Positions 22,061-31,049 of a stretch of DNA of 64,000 bases are shown piece after piece; the first letter of the stretch is position 1; each line of letters begins with the position of its first letter. Source of the DNA: Muscardinus avellanarius (Eukaryota > Chordata > Mammalia > Rodentia > Gliridae); NCBI GenBank assembly GCA_963383645.1, contig OY726563.1, forward strand, positions 32,097,575-32,161,574, in the 5' to 3' direction. The notes beneath the pieces are model-generated. The model did no database searches, was not told the DNA's origin, and saw nothing but the letters and a program-made list of their open reading frames with translations. The translations under genes were made by a program, and so were the position numbers.

Positions 22061-23413
22061 TTCTTATTTTCATCTGTGACCCCCCCTCTTTTTCTAAATC
22101 TTTGAAAAATTATCAACAGAACAATCCGAGGGACAGTCTGGAGTATGTATATACTTGATTGGGTCAATGTAGGGGGCATTATAATTTCTATGCCCAAGGG
22201 TTTCATAATCTAGTACAGATATGAGTAAACATATCAGCCATATCAGCCCATCCCACTCCCCCAAGTGTGATGAAATAGCCACAGTGGGTTTTGCTTACAG
22301 AGTATCAGCTGCAGCTGCCACCACTGCTCTGCTGTTTACTAAGTATCCACTGTGTACAGGGGCTGCTGATACCATTGCTCATTTTCAGACTATGCCAAGG
22401 TTACCAAGTTCCTCTTAACCTTCCCTTCGATGTGTGTGTACTGTGTTTTGTCCCCTGAGGTCAACAGCTCCTTGGCCAAGGACAATTTGTTTGCAGTGGG
22501 AGGTGTTTTGAAGAGCAAGCAAATTCAAACCTGACAATCACAGTAACAGCCACAAAAACCAATACAGCCTGACCTTGAGGAAACCCCCCTTTCGTAAGGT
22601 CACTTTTGAGACACCATGGCTCTACTTGAGTCAAACATTTCAAGTGGTTGAACTTGCAACTTGGACTCTGAACCTTGTTTTCCGGAAGGAACTCGATCAG
22701 CTGTTTAAATGGTCAATGGGTAAATACTGCAGAATCACAGCTGCAGACCTCTGGGTCTCTACTTATTACTAATGGAAAATGACATTTGTATCCCTTGATT
22801 TACATGTAAAAGGCCCAGTGCAAAATTACAGCTGAAAGGTTTGTTTCTCTTTCTGCCTCTTCTGGATGAATGGCATTTTAATTGAGGCGTTCTTGAGGTA
22901 CAAAGGCAAGTAGCTTGGCCTCTTCTATATACTTTCTAGGCCCATAACCAAATCCTTGAATGATTAAGTATCCCCTTCCATCCTGGACCCCAGGAGCTGC
23001 ACCCTAATTTCCCAAACTGCTTTTCAACAATTGGCAGCTCCAGTGGTTTCCATTTGGTCTCTGACTTGTCAGATCAAGCAGCATTGAAACTGGGGAGCTC
23101 AGAATTCCTGTAGAAAACCCAGGCTTACTGACAGTAGTCAGTTTCTCAGTGGCTCTAGTGGGAACCCCATTGGAGGGAGCTGGGTATCCCACATGCCTAT
23201 ATGTCTGGATCACTTGCCATACATACCAGTAGTTTGGGTTTTCTCTTCTCACCCCAGTCCATCTTCCTGCCTCTCCCCATTCTTGCATTCTTCTCTATCC
23301 CCTAAGAGGGTTTCTCAATTAACGTCCTGAACACTGTTTCCAAATCAGAGCCTTCTTTTTGGGGAACTGGACCTGGGACAATGTGGAGGAATCATTTCTG
23401 CCTCTTCTCTTTT
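22061..23413. other. Unique non-coding stretch
   Basis: No gene or named repeat recognised. Open frames reach 94 codons (23004-23288, minus) without a recognisable domain. Confidence 0.4.
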
Positions 23414-23426
23414 TTGACCTGTTTCT

Positions 23427-23758
23427 TTTTTTTCCCAGGAACTATTTTTAAATTTATTTTTATTGGTGCATTGTAATCATATATCACATTGGAATACAAG
23501 ACTTGAGAGGATATACAAGCACACATCATCCAATTAGCCCTCATCCAGTCCCCATCCCATTCCCTCCCCCTCCCTCGATCCCATGCTTGTTTGGTGATTA
23601 ACTTTGATACATGTGTTTATGTACCTCCTGCTTTTTAAAGAGGCTCCATCCTCCCCTATTCCATACCCTCGGATTGGTCACCTTAATTGCTTCGTTATAG
23701 GGCCCTTTCTATAGCTCGACCTCTTCCTGTTGCCCCTTTCCTCCTAGTTATTGCTGAG
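23427..23758 (-). mobile_element. L1 3' end fused downstream of U6
   Basis: The complement of an L1 3'UTR and A tail. The plus strand shows poly-T, CCCAGGAACTA, then TTTTTAAATTTATTTTTATT and GGTGCATTGTAATCATATAT, continuing to the U6 junction at 23758/23759. The same L1 3' end occurs in sense at 29223-29411. It shares one pair of target duplications with the U6 copy (TTGACCTGTTTCT at 23414-23426 and 23865-23877), so both parts entered together. Confidence 0.9.
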
Positions 23759-23864
23759 AAAATATGGAATGCTTCATGAATTTTCATGTCATCCTTGCGC
23801 AGGGGCCATGCTAATCTTCTCTGTATCATTCCAATTTTAGTATATGTGCTGCCAAAGCGAGCAC
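23759..23864 (-). pseudogene. U6 snRNA retropseudogene, 5' part of a U6-L1 chimera
   Basis: The minus strand carries a full-length 106-nt U6 copy beginning GTGCTCGCTTTGGCAGCACA at 23864, with AGAGAAGATTAGCATGGCCC and CTGCGCAAGGATGACAT, and ending CCATATTTT. U6 is the catalytic-centre RNA of the spliceosome. This copy has about six substitutions relative to human U6, five of them at former CpG sites. It lacks a terminating longer T run, and no TATA box or proximal element is evident in the expected upstream region (plus strand beyond 23877). The first U6 base abuts the target duplication exactly. It is a retrocopy, not an active gene. Confidence 0.93.
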
Positions 23865-23877
23865 TTGACCTGTTTCT

Positions 23878-24040
23878 AAACAGTGAATTTTGTCAGTCAA
23901 TACAAACATGAGTCTTGTTGATGGTGACTTCAGAACATCTCTTGAATTCATTCATGGTTTTATACTTAGCTCTTATTTTATCTTTCCTGTTATGGCCCAG
24001 ATGTCTGTGACAGCTTTCTAGCTGCTCCTTGATTTCATCT
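23878..24040 (-). repeat. Degraded L2-like sequence, antisense
   Basis: Together with 24041-24100 it reads on the minus strand like the L2 3' region (CAGTAGCTCATTGTGGCCCC then AAAGATGAAATCAAGG). The similarity is weak away from the hairpin arm. Confidence 0.35.
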
Positions 24041-24183
24041 TTGGGGCCACAATGAGCTACTGGTAGTGGCAGGATCAAATTTATTCTTTAGAAAGATCAC
24101 GTGTTCTGTACACTGCAAATGAAGTGATCTTTCTAAAGAATAAATCTGGTCTTGTCGTTATCAGTAGGTCACTGTGGCCCTAA
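24041..24183 (+). repeat. Inverted repeat of L2 sequence (hairpin-forming)
   Basis: Arm 1 is 24041-24100, the loop is 24101-24123 and arm 2 is 24124-24183. The inner 22 bases pair perfectly (arm 2 starts GTGATCTTTCTAAAGAATAA). Over 60 gap-free columns there are ten differences. Read as plus-strand RNA, seven become G-U pairs and only three are mismatches, so about 57 of 60 positions can pair around a 23-nt loop. Both arms resemble the L2 3' region in opposite orientations. Confidence 0.9.
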
Positions 24184-24420
24184 GAATAAAGTTATTAAAG
24201 TGAACATGACCTTTGGGACATTTATCTACTGGGACCCCTCCAGCACATCTCCCCATGTCCTGCCATGTGTGTTGTTCCTCTAACTAGAAGGAACTACTCG
24301 CTGTTTTTCTAGTTGACCACACCTCAGGACCTCAGAACTTTGGGACCTGCTCCTCCTTCTGCTTATAATTTTGTCCTTTCATTTCTGTCCACCAAAGGTA
24401 AGTCCATCTTCACATGCACA
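24124..24420 (+). repeat. L2 3' region fragment
   Basis: GTGATCTTTCTAAAGAATAA, ATCTGGTCTTGTC, GGCCCTAAGAATAAAGTTAT and CACACCTCAGGACCTCAGAAC appear in the order expected for sense L2. Diverged and non-coding. Confidence 0.55.
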
Positions 24421-24812
24421 TACACACATGTAGGTGCACACCAACACTGCTCTTTCTTAGATTTATCTGCCCTCAGTGTCCCTCCTTGTGCCCTCACAGC
24501 CCCATTTTGGTGTTTCACAATCAGAGCCTTTCTTAGGTTGAATATCCTAGAAGAAGACCCTGAAATAAATATTCCTGGGAAAGCAAATAGAAAATATTTC
24601 CAGGAGTAACCAGGAGGGGAGTGGGATTCAGGAAACAGACACAAGGAAGCAGAAGCAGTCTCTGTTATTAAGCCAAGTTCCCAGAGGGCAGAACTCTGGC
24701 TCAGTCCCAAAGAGCAGCTCTGTGGACAGTGAAGACTATACCCCAGTTCTGCCACACATAGGGAGCTGGAGCATTTTTATTTAGACTTCTGGGATATTTA
24801 TGAACCTATCAG

Positions 24813-24814
<2 letters not shown>
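24421..24814. other. Unique non-coding stretch
   Basis: No gene recognised. An antisense open frame of 130 codons (24363-24755) has no domain that I recognise. Confidence 0.4.
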
Positions 24815-24858
<44 letters not shown>

Positions 24859-25031
24859 TATGGGATGGAACAACCCAGAGGCGTTTTATATCTGAGTTAT
24901 ACTCCCAGCCCTATTTTTCATTCTCTATTTTGAAAGAAGGTCTCACTAAGTAGCTGAGGCTGTCCATGAACCAGAATCCTCTTGTCTCAGCCTCCCAAGT
25001 ACTGGGATTACAAGCGTGCACTGGTCCCATC
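24815..25031 (-). mobile_element. B1-ID SINE with (GT)n tail
   Basis: The GT run 24815-24858 abuts GGTATGGGATGGAACAACCC, then GAGTTATACTCCCAGCCC, TATTTTGAAAGAAGGTCTCA and CTCAGCCTCCCAAGTACTGG. The microsatellite is the expanded SINE tail. Confidence 0.85.
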
Positions 25032-25619
25032 AGTCATTCTTAAGGGGAAGAGAAAACACTCTGACAAACATACTGGAGTAATCTCTACAGGGATGAAGTA
25101 GCCTTGACTGTAGGCTCACAAGGAATTAGAAAAAGGCCCCAGAGATTATCAGTGGCTTCTGGCCAGGCCGCCTTGGCAACTGCCTGTAGTCCCTTACTCA
25201 ACAAGGCAGAGGGTGCCTGGCCAGCCACGCATGCGTGTTCACTGTTGGAAACCCTAGCAACGGGCAGATGTGCAGTGATGTTTGCCAAATGAATGAATAA
25301 CTGAAAAATGTGCAAATAATATCTACCTTCTAACAGTAGCCTTTGAAATAGAGAACTTCTACAACCAGCATTAGCAGACAGGTACACTTTTCCTTTGTTT
25401 GAAAATAGGTTGTTCTCTTGAGCAAAATGGAATATATATTTGATAAAAGAATTCCTGTTTCCAAGGACCCGGGATGAGTAGAGTTCATAATTCACAGCGA
25501 TCACAGGTGTCACAGAAGTCTGGCTTTCCCATCCACGTTCTGACAGCAGCAGGAGGAGCAAACTTCTGATGAAAAAGCAATGGGTAGCTCTCCATGTTTG
25601 TGAGTCCAGGAGCCATGGT
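25032..25619. other. Unique stretch with a 158-codon open frame
   Basis: The minus strand 25085-25561 is open for 158 codons, the longest frame outside L1. Its product has no domain or family that I recognise, and a frame of this size is about what a 64-kb window yields once by chance. I do not call it a gene. Confidence 0.35.
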
Positions 25620-25720
25620 CTGTTAGCCCTGGAAGGGACTGTGGGAGGCTTTGCAGACTGGTTTAAGGTCTCAGAGTGAGAAATGGCAGAGCCAGGTTGT
25701 TACCGGGGCTGGAAGCTCTT
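25620..25720 (-). repeat. MIR-like fragment, antisense
   Basis: CAGACTGGTTTAAGGTCTCAG followed by AAATGGCAGAGCCAGGTTGT resembles the complement of the MIR 5' half. Confidence 0.4.
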
Positions 25721-26496
25721 GTCTTTCTCTCTTCCTTTATTTCACCCAACACTCACTGCAGCCCACTTTCCAAACATCCTTCCTCTTACTCTGAATTCCT
25801 GCCCTTTCTCTAAATATTATCTTTCAAAATCAACTATGCTGAGGTATCAGACAAAGTGAATGAAACGTGTTAGTATTAAACATCCAGTTCAAAGAATTTT
25901 GTCAAATTTACATATCCACATGTGGTATGTATAACCACTGCAATCAACATACACAACATTTCTATTACCAACCTAATTTCCCTTGTGTCAAGTTGCAGCC
26001 AACTTCTCTCCAGCCACCAGCCCCAGACACTCACCGGTCTGCTTTCTGTCACTACAGATTAGTTTTGTTTGTACTCAAATGTTATGTGAATGGAATCATA
26101 CAGTGTGTACTTTTTCTGTTTTTTGGTTTCCTTCATTCGGCGTAATTACTTTAATTCATCTGTGGTGTAACATGCCTCACTAGGTTGTTCCTTTTTATTG
26201 CTGAATAGTATTTCATTGTATGGTTGTATTAAAATTTGTTTATTCATCTGTTGATGGATATTTGGGTTATTGCTAGTCTTTGGCTATTAGGAATATTGCT
26301 GCTGTGGATATTTTTAACAAGTCTTTGTATGGATATATATTTTCATTTCTTTTGAATACATGAATAGAAGTAGCTTGACTCGATCATACGGTGGGTATAT
26401 ATGTTTGAATTTAGAAGAAACTACCAAACTGGTTTCTAAAGTGGCTGTACCATTTCACAGTCTCATCAGCAACAATCGAAAGCTCTCCTTGCTTTA

Positions 26497-26693
26497 GCCG
26501 GGCGTGGTGGCGCACGCTTGTAATCCCTGCGCTTGGGAGGCTGAGACAGGAGGATTGCATAGTTTCGAAGCCAGCCTCAGCTACTGAGCGAGGCTCTCAG
26601 CAACTTAGTGAGACCCTCTTTCCAAATAAAATATTAAAAAAAGTCTGGGAGTATAGCCCGGAGGTAGAAAGCCTGTGGGTTCCACCCCCAGTA

Positions 26694-26777
<84 letters not shown>
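26497..26777 (+). mobile_element. B1-ID SINE with (CA)n(TA)n tail
   Basis: It starts exactly after the target duplication GAAAGCTCTCCTTGCTTTA (26478-26496) and ends before its identical copy at 26778-26796. The B1 half is well preserved (GCCGGGCGTGGTGGCGCACG). The right half is the intermediate type (AGTCTGGGAGTATAGCCCGG, GAAAGCCTGTGGGTTCC). The tail is a compound CA (26695-26732) and TA (26735-26777) microsatellite. The 19/19 duplication indicates a fairly recent insertion. Confidence 0.95.
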
Positions 26778-26781
<4 letters not shown>

Positions 26782-27051
26782 GCTCTCCTTGCTTTATATT
26801 CTTGTAAACACTTAATATTGTTAGACCTTTCAATTTTAGTCTTTCTAGTTGATACATATAAGTCACTACTTGTGGCTTTAACTTATGATGTTGGACTCTT
26901 TTTAATATGCTTTTTGGCTATTTGTATTTTAATCTATTTTTATACATATTTACCAATCCCACATCAAATTGTCAATCTCTACTTCACACCATGTATTCCA
27001 GTTGGAACACATTTATGCTCTAAGGATGTATCTGTTAAAATATTTTTCTGA

Positions 27052-27686
27052 TTTTTTTTGTGGTACTAGGGATTGAACCCAGAAGCATTATGCCTCTGAA
27101 CTATATCCCCAGCCCTATTTTATTTTTTATTTTGAAAAAAGCTCTTGCTAAGTTACCATGTGCTGGCCTGGAACCTGTGATCCTTCTGTCTCAGACTCCT
27201 GAGTACTGGTGAAACAGGAGTTCTTCTCTTATTAGGGTTCTTGTCCATTGGATCTCAACGAATAAAGTCTAAAAAATGAAGTCAAAGGATGTAAAAATAT
27301 GAAAGTTTTATTTTAAGTGAGGGAAAGATGGAGGACAAAGCTACCCCTTGGGGGGGAGCTGGAAGGGAAGTGACCTTGAAGCCCTTGGGGAGTGGGCTTT
27401 TAAACCTTCCCGAGGTTTTCTATCCATTCTTTTAGTATTGATCAGAATTGAGTTTTGGGGACCAATGACTTTTGCACAGTTTCAGTGCTTAATTTGAATG
27501 ATTACCTGTGGGCTGGTCAAAGCTCTGATTCCCTGGCACCCATTAGTCTCCCACCTTCCTGCTTACCTCTCCCAACCTCACAAAAGACAGGAACACAGAT
27601 GGCTGTTTTAATTTCTCCTGTCCCCAGGTCCTCTTCCTGCCTCACTGGGATTACAAGCATGCACCATGGCATCTGCTTATTTTGCC
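27052..27686 (-). mobile_element. B1-ID SINE split by an LTR
   Basis: Antisense SINE: GTGGTACTAGGGATTGAACC, CTGAACTATATCCCCAGCCC, then CTCAGACTCCTGAGTA up to 27209. After the LTR (27210-27644) it resumes with CTGGGATTACAAGCATGCAC. Removing the LTR and one CTGG restores the usual GTACTGGGATTACA junction exactly. Confidence 0.9.
27210..27644 (-). mobile_element. Solo LTR, ERV1-like, in a SINE
   Basis: A 435-base insertion bounded by TG...CA with inverted ends (TGAAACAGGA / TCCTGCCTCA) and a 4-bp target duplication CTGG (27206-27209 and 27645-27648). TG...CA ends with a 4-bp duplication are typical of gammaretrovirus-like (ERV1) LTRs. On the minus strand a TATA-like TTTAAAAG (about 27397-27405) lies roughly 90 bases upstream of an AATAAA at 27307-27312, giving a U3-R-U5 layout in minus orientation. 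No internal viral region flanks it, so it is a solo LTR left by LTR-LTR recombination. Confidence 0.82.
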
Positions 27687-28022
27687 TATTTTTAAATGAA
27701 TTTGGTGGTATTATCATTGAGTTGTAAGAATTCCATATTCTGGACTCTAGAATCAAGTCTTTTTTTAATATATGTATTGTAAATACTATCTCTTAGTTTA
27801 TGGCTCACTTTTTTCACTTTCTTAATGTAGTGTTTTGAAAAACAAAATTTTACATTTTGATGTAGACCAATTTATTTTTTCTTTCCTTGTCCTTGCTGTC
27901 CTTGCTTTACTTTGTTGCAGTCTAGGAATCTTTGCTACCACAATGTCACAGAGATATTCTTTTTTCTTTATAAACAATGTTATTACTTTAGCTTTTATAT
28001 TTGTGTCATGTTTCATTTTTTA

Positions 28023-28181
28023 TAGTACTGGAGATTAAACCCATGGTAATTGTACCTCTGTGATCTACTCCCAGTCCTGTTTTATCTTTTATTTTGAAAC
28101 AAGGTCTCAACTGAGTTGCCTGGCCATGAACCTATGATCTCCTGGTTCAACTGATTATAAGCATGTACCACCATGCTGGGC
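28023..28181 (-). mobile_element. B1-ID SINE, diverged
   Basis: AGTACTGGAGATTAAACCC, TTTTATTTTGAAACAAGG and CATGTACCACCATGCTGGGC mark the antisense ID half, linker and B1 end. Part of the B1 half is deleted. Confidence 0.8.
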
Positions 28182-28207
28182 TTTCTCTCCTTTCCTTCCT
28201 TTCTTTT

Positions 28208-28397
28208 TTCCTGTATTGGGGATTTAACCCAGGGGCATTCTGCCTCTGATCTACACCCCTGGACTTTATTTTTTTTTGAAACAGTCTGCGCTGAGTTTCT
28301 GAGTCTTGCTACATTGCTGAGGTGTCCTTGAACCTGCAATGCTCTGGTCTAAGCCTCCCCAGTACAGGGATTACAGGCATGCGTCACCACACCTGGA
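28208..28397 (-). mobile_element. B1-ID SINE
   Basis: A second antisense SINE directly following the previous one: TGTATTGGGGATTTAACCC, CTGATCTACACCCCTGGAC, then the B1 half ending CATGCGTCACCACACCTGG. Confidence 0.85.
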
Positions 28398-28664
28398 TCT
28401 ATGATCCTTTCTTGAGACTTTGAACCTGCTGAAACTCAGAGAGGAATTCCTTGCTGATAGCTAAGGTGGGCTGATTCCATAGACTGAGGAGTGTGGGAGC
28501 AACAACTTGCCAATAAGGTTTATCTCCTTTTAGACCTTTAGTGCACCGAAGGTCAGCTTCCAGTAGTACAAATTTCATGACCCTGAGAATGCAGGACTGC
28601 ATAGTGACATTAAATGAAGTGCTCTCAGAAGTCCTACATATAGTTGGCTATTTGAATGCAGGAC

Positions 28665-28795
28665 AGCCTTCTGACCTTTCTGAGGCTGAGTTTTTTTTTT
28701 TTAATCTGTAAAATGGGAATAATAAAATATCCCCTAGAGGATTGTAGGGGGATGAAATAAGATGGAGTATATATGAGATCATGTATCAGATTTTC
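28665..28795 (+). repeat. MIR
   Basis: TTTTTAATCTGTAAAATGGG, then AGGATTGTAGGGGGATGAAA follows the MIR core and 3' half in sense. Confidence 0.65.
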
Positions 28796-28917
28796 ACCCG
28801 TGGGAAGCTGTCACTAAGCAGGTGTCTCTTATTGCTGCTGTTGCATTTTAGCATTATTTAAATGCCATGAAGTTGGTCTGGCCCGAGGGTGTTTTTGTTT
28901 TTGTTTTGTTTTGTTTT

Positions 28918-29135
28918 TAGGTGATGATACTGGGAATTGAACCCAGGATCATTCTACCTCCAAGCTACATCTTAGCCATTTTAACTTTTATATTTTTGTG
29001 TTTTGAAACAGGGTCTCACTAGGTTGCTGAGAGTTTCTCTAAGTCGCTGAGGCTGATCTTGAACCAACCAGCGATCCTTTTATCTCAGCCTCCCAAATAC
29101 TGGCATTACAGGGTGTGCTACCACGCCAGAGCTGC
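28918..29135 (-). mobile_element. B1-ID SINE
   Basis: GATACTGGGAATTGAACCC, GAAACAGGGTCTCACTAGG, the internal duplicated CTAAGTCGCTGAGGCTG segment and CTCAGCCTCCCAAATACTGG are all present in antisense. Confidence 0.88.
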
Positions 29136-29222
29136 CCTGTATTTTTATAAAACTGTGTGGACAGCATGAGTGCCTGGCCTTCACAAGCTCACTGGAACCT
29201 TTTTTAAAAATAGGGCTCCTGC

Positions 29223-29411
29223 AGGTACATAAACAAATGTATCAAAGTAAATCACCAAAGAAGTGTGGGATGGAGGGAGGGGGAGGGAATGGGATGGGGG
29301 CTGGAGGAGGGCTAATTGGATGATGTGTGCTTGTATATCCTCTCAAGTCTTGTACTCCAATGTGATTGATATATGACTACAATGCACAAATTTAAAAAAT
29401 AAATTAATTAA
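29223..29411 (+). mobile_element. L1 3' end, 5'-truncated, with TSD
   Basis: A short sense insertion: AGGTACATAAACAAATGTAT, the G-rich GGGAGGGAATGGGATGGGGG, CTTGTATATCCTCTCAAGTC, GACTACAATGCACAAATT and an A-rich tail. The exact 17-bp target duplication AAAAATAGGGCTCCTGC lies at 29206-29222 and 29412-29428. Same 3'UTR lineage as the L1 part of the U6 chimera. Confidence 0.92.
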
Positions 29412-29428
29412 AAAAATAGGGCTCCTGC

Positions 29429-29929
29429 TATATTTGGCAGATCTCTGTTCTGATATGAAGGGACTTTTAGGGCCATGCTGATGAAGCAGTGAAGCATGGC
29501 TCAGGGGTGGCCACCAGTTAGTGATGAGTCAGGACAGCTTTGGCAAGCTTCTTGCAAGTGTTTCAAGAATGTTTCCAGGTGGGAACTTTCTGTTTATTTC
29601 TGGGAGAAGGAACAGATGGGAACTATGGGAATGCCTCACTCTTTGTTATGATGGTGTATGTGGTCACATCATCTCCTCCTGAGCCTTCCACAAAGTCAAA
29701 GACTGTGCCCCTAAGTGAAATTCCATGGAGGAAACAGCCCAGAAGTGATATGGATATATTTAAGGGGTTGTTGTTTTATGATTTAGCCTCATTTTCCTCT
29801 TAAAGTTTACCTGTGAAGCTAAAGTCTTCTGGAAAGTGATGTTTTCAATACTAAGAATTCTTATTATGTGTGCCTGGTCAGTTGGTTCTGTGTGTACAAT
29901 GATAACACACAAACTTGTTATTCAAGTTA
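29429..29929. other. Unique non-coding stretch
   Basis: Nothing recognised. An 87-codon open frame at 29540-29803 has no recognisable domain. Confidence 0.4.
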
Positions 29930-30000
29930 TGCCACTCTGTGTCAGTTTTTTTTTTTTTCATCTGTGAAACTGGAATAATAATATCATATATTTTCTTTCT
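29930..30000 (+). repeat. MIR fragment
   Basis: CACTCTGTGTCAGTTTTTT, then CATCTGTGAAACTGGAATAA matches the MIR core. The copy stops at the SINE that follows. Confidence 0.55.
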
Positions 30001-30011
30001 TTCTTTTTTTT

Positions 30012-30372
30012 TTTTTGCAGTACTGGGAATGGAACCCAGGGGCATTCTACTTCCAAGCTACACCTCCAGCCCTATTTTTTATTATTTTTCTTTTTTGCAG
30101 GTCTGAGGATGGAACCCACGGGCATTTGACCTCTGAGCTTAACCCCCTGCCCTAATTTTTATTCTTTATTTTGAAACAGGGTCTCACTAAATTGCAGAGG
30201 GCCTCACTTAAGTAGCTGAGGCTATCCGAAAACCATGATTCTCCTGTCTTAGCCTCCAGAATCCTGGGATTACACGCATGTACCACCAAGCCTGGCTTAA
30301 TCTTTATTTTGAAACAGGGTCTCACTGAGTTGCAAAGGACCTCTCTAAGTAGCTGAGGCTGTCTGCAAACCA
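30012..30372 (-). mobile_element. Two B1-ID SINEs, one nested in the other
   Basis: The outer antisense SINE supplies 30012-30085 (AGTACTGGGAATGGAACCC ... CCAGCCCTATTTTTTATT) and 30300-30372 (TTATTTTGAAACAGGGTCTC ... GAGGCTGTCTGCAAACC). A complete second antisense SINE at about 30088-30298 (GGTCTGAGGATGGAACCC ... CCACCAAGCCTGGC) lies in its A-rich linker. Linker boundaries are blurred by T-rich sequence. Confidence 0.82.
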
Positions 30373-30859
30373 TATTATTATTATTACTATTACTATTATT
30401 ATTATTTTTTCATCTGTTTGGAATTACCTTTTCTCCCCTGTGTATATGTGTGCACACACATTGGGTCACTTGTGAGTGTTTGCGAAGGCTTTATTTGCAC
30501 TTAACATTTTTTCTTTGGTAAACTGAGTGTCTATTTTGGAAGTCCTTAAGTAGTAGGTGATTATTAATTAACAGCAGTATACTTCCTAACCTTTATTTAA
30601 TGTACCGAGGTTCTCTTTGCTTCGATGACATTTGTGGCTTCTACCTCCCCTATGCGCTTGACCTCCAGGAAATTTCTTCAAAGCTTCAAGAAGTTTTCTG
30701 GTTGAGCCTATCAGAGGATCATTAATTCTTGGTATCTTCAAAGAGCTGAAAATCACCTCTCCAGCATTCTTCTCTCACTGTGTGCATCTGTCTCCCGACC
30801 CCCCCATCCCCCGGTAAATTCCCTGGATCGGCTCACTCAAACCAACCCTCCTCTTCACC
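30373..30859. other. Unique stretch with a short ATT run
   Basis: A short (ATT)n-like run at about 30373-30408, then no recognised gene or repeat. Confidence 0.4.
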
Positions 30860-31035
30860 CCCTCCTTTTTGGTACTGGTGGCTGAACCCAAGGATATTCT
30901 ACCTCCAAGCTATACTTTCAGCCCTATTTCATTTTTATTTTGAAACCAGGTTCGTTGCTGAGGCTAGCCTCAAACCTGTAATTCTCCTATCTCAGCCTCC
31001 CAAGTACTGGGATTATGCCACTACACCTGACTATC
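30860..31035 (-). mobile_element. B1-ID SINE
   Basis: TTGGTACTGGTGGCTGAACC, CCAAGCTATACTTTCAGCCC, TTTTATTTTGAAACCAGG, CTCAGCCTCCCAAGTACTGG; part of the B1 half is deleted. Confidence 0.85.
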
Positions 31036-31049
31036 TTCATCCTTTAAAA

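Larger units (their letters stand above)
25800..28022 (-). mobile_element. Old L1M remnant, antisense, with nested insertions
   Basis: The plus strand is the complement of an L1M 3'UTR and the ORF2 end: ATTAGTTTTGTTTGTACTC, GTGAATGGAATCATACAGTG, TTCCTTTTTATTGCTGAATA, GTATTTCATTGTATGG, AAACTGGTTTCTAAAGTGGC. It continues after the SINE at 26497 (CTTGTAAACACTTAATATTG) and after the SINE/LTR block (ATTGAGTTGTAAGAATTCC, TTTTACATTTTGATGTAGACC). Younger elements sit at 26497-26777 and 27052-27686. Heavily mutated, no open frame. Confidence 0.8.

Noticed and set aside
23759..23864. U6 as a functional snRNA gene
   Set aside because: Several substitutions, no external promoter elements seen at the expected places, fusion to L1 and flanking target duplications show it is a retrocopy.
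25085..25561. 158-codon antisense open reading frame as a possible gene
   Set aside because: No recognisable domain, no supporting splice or promoter context, and about one chance frame of this size is expected in 64 kb read in six frames.
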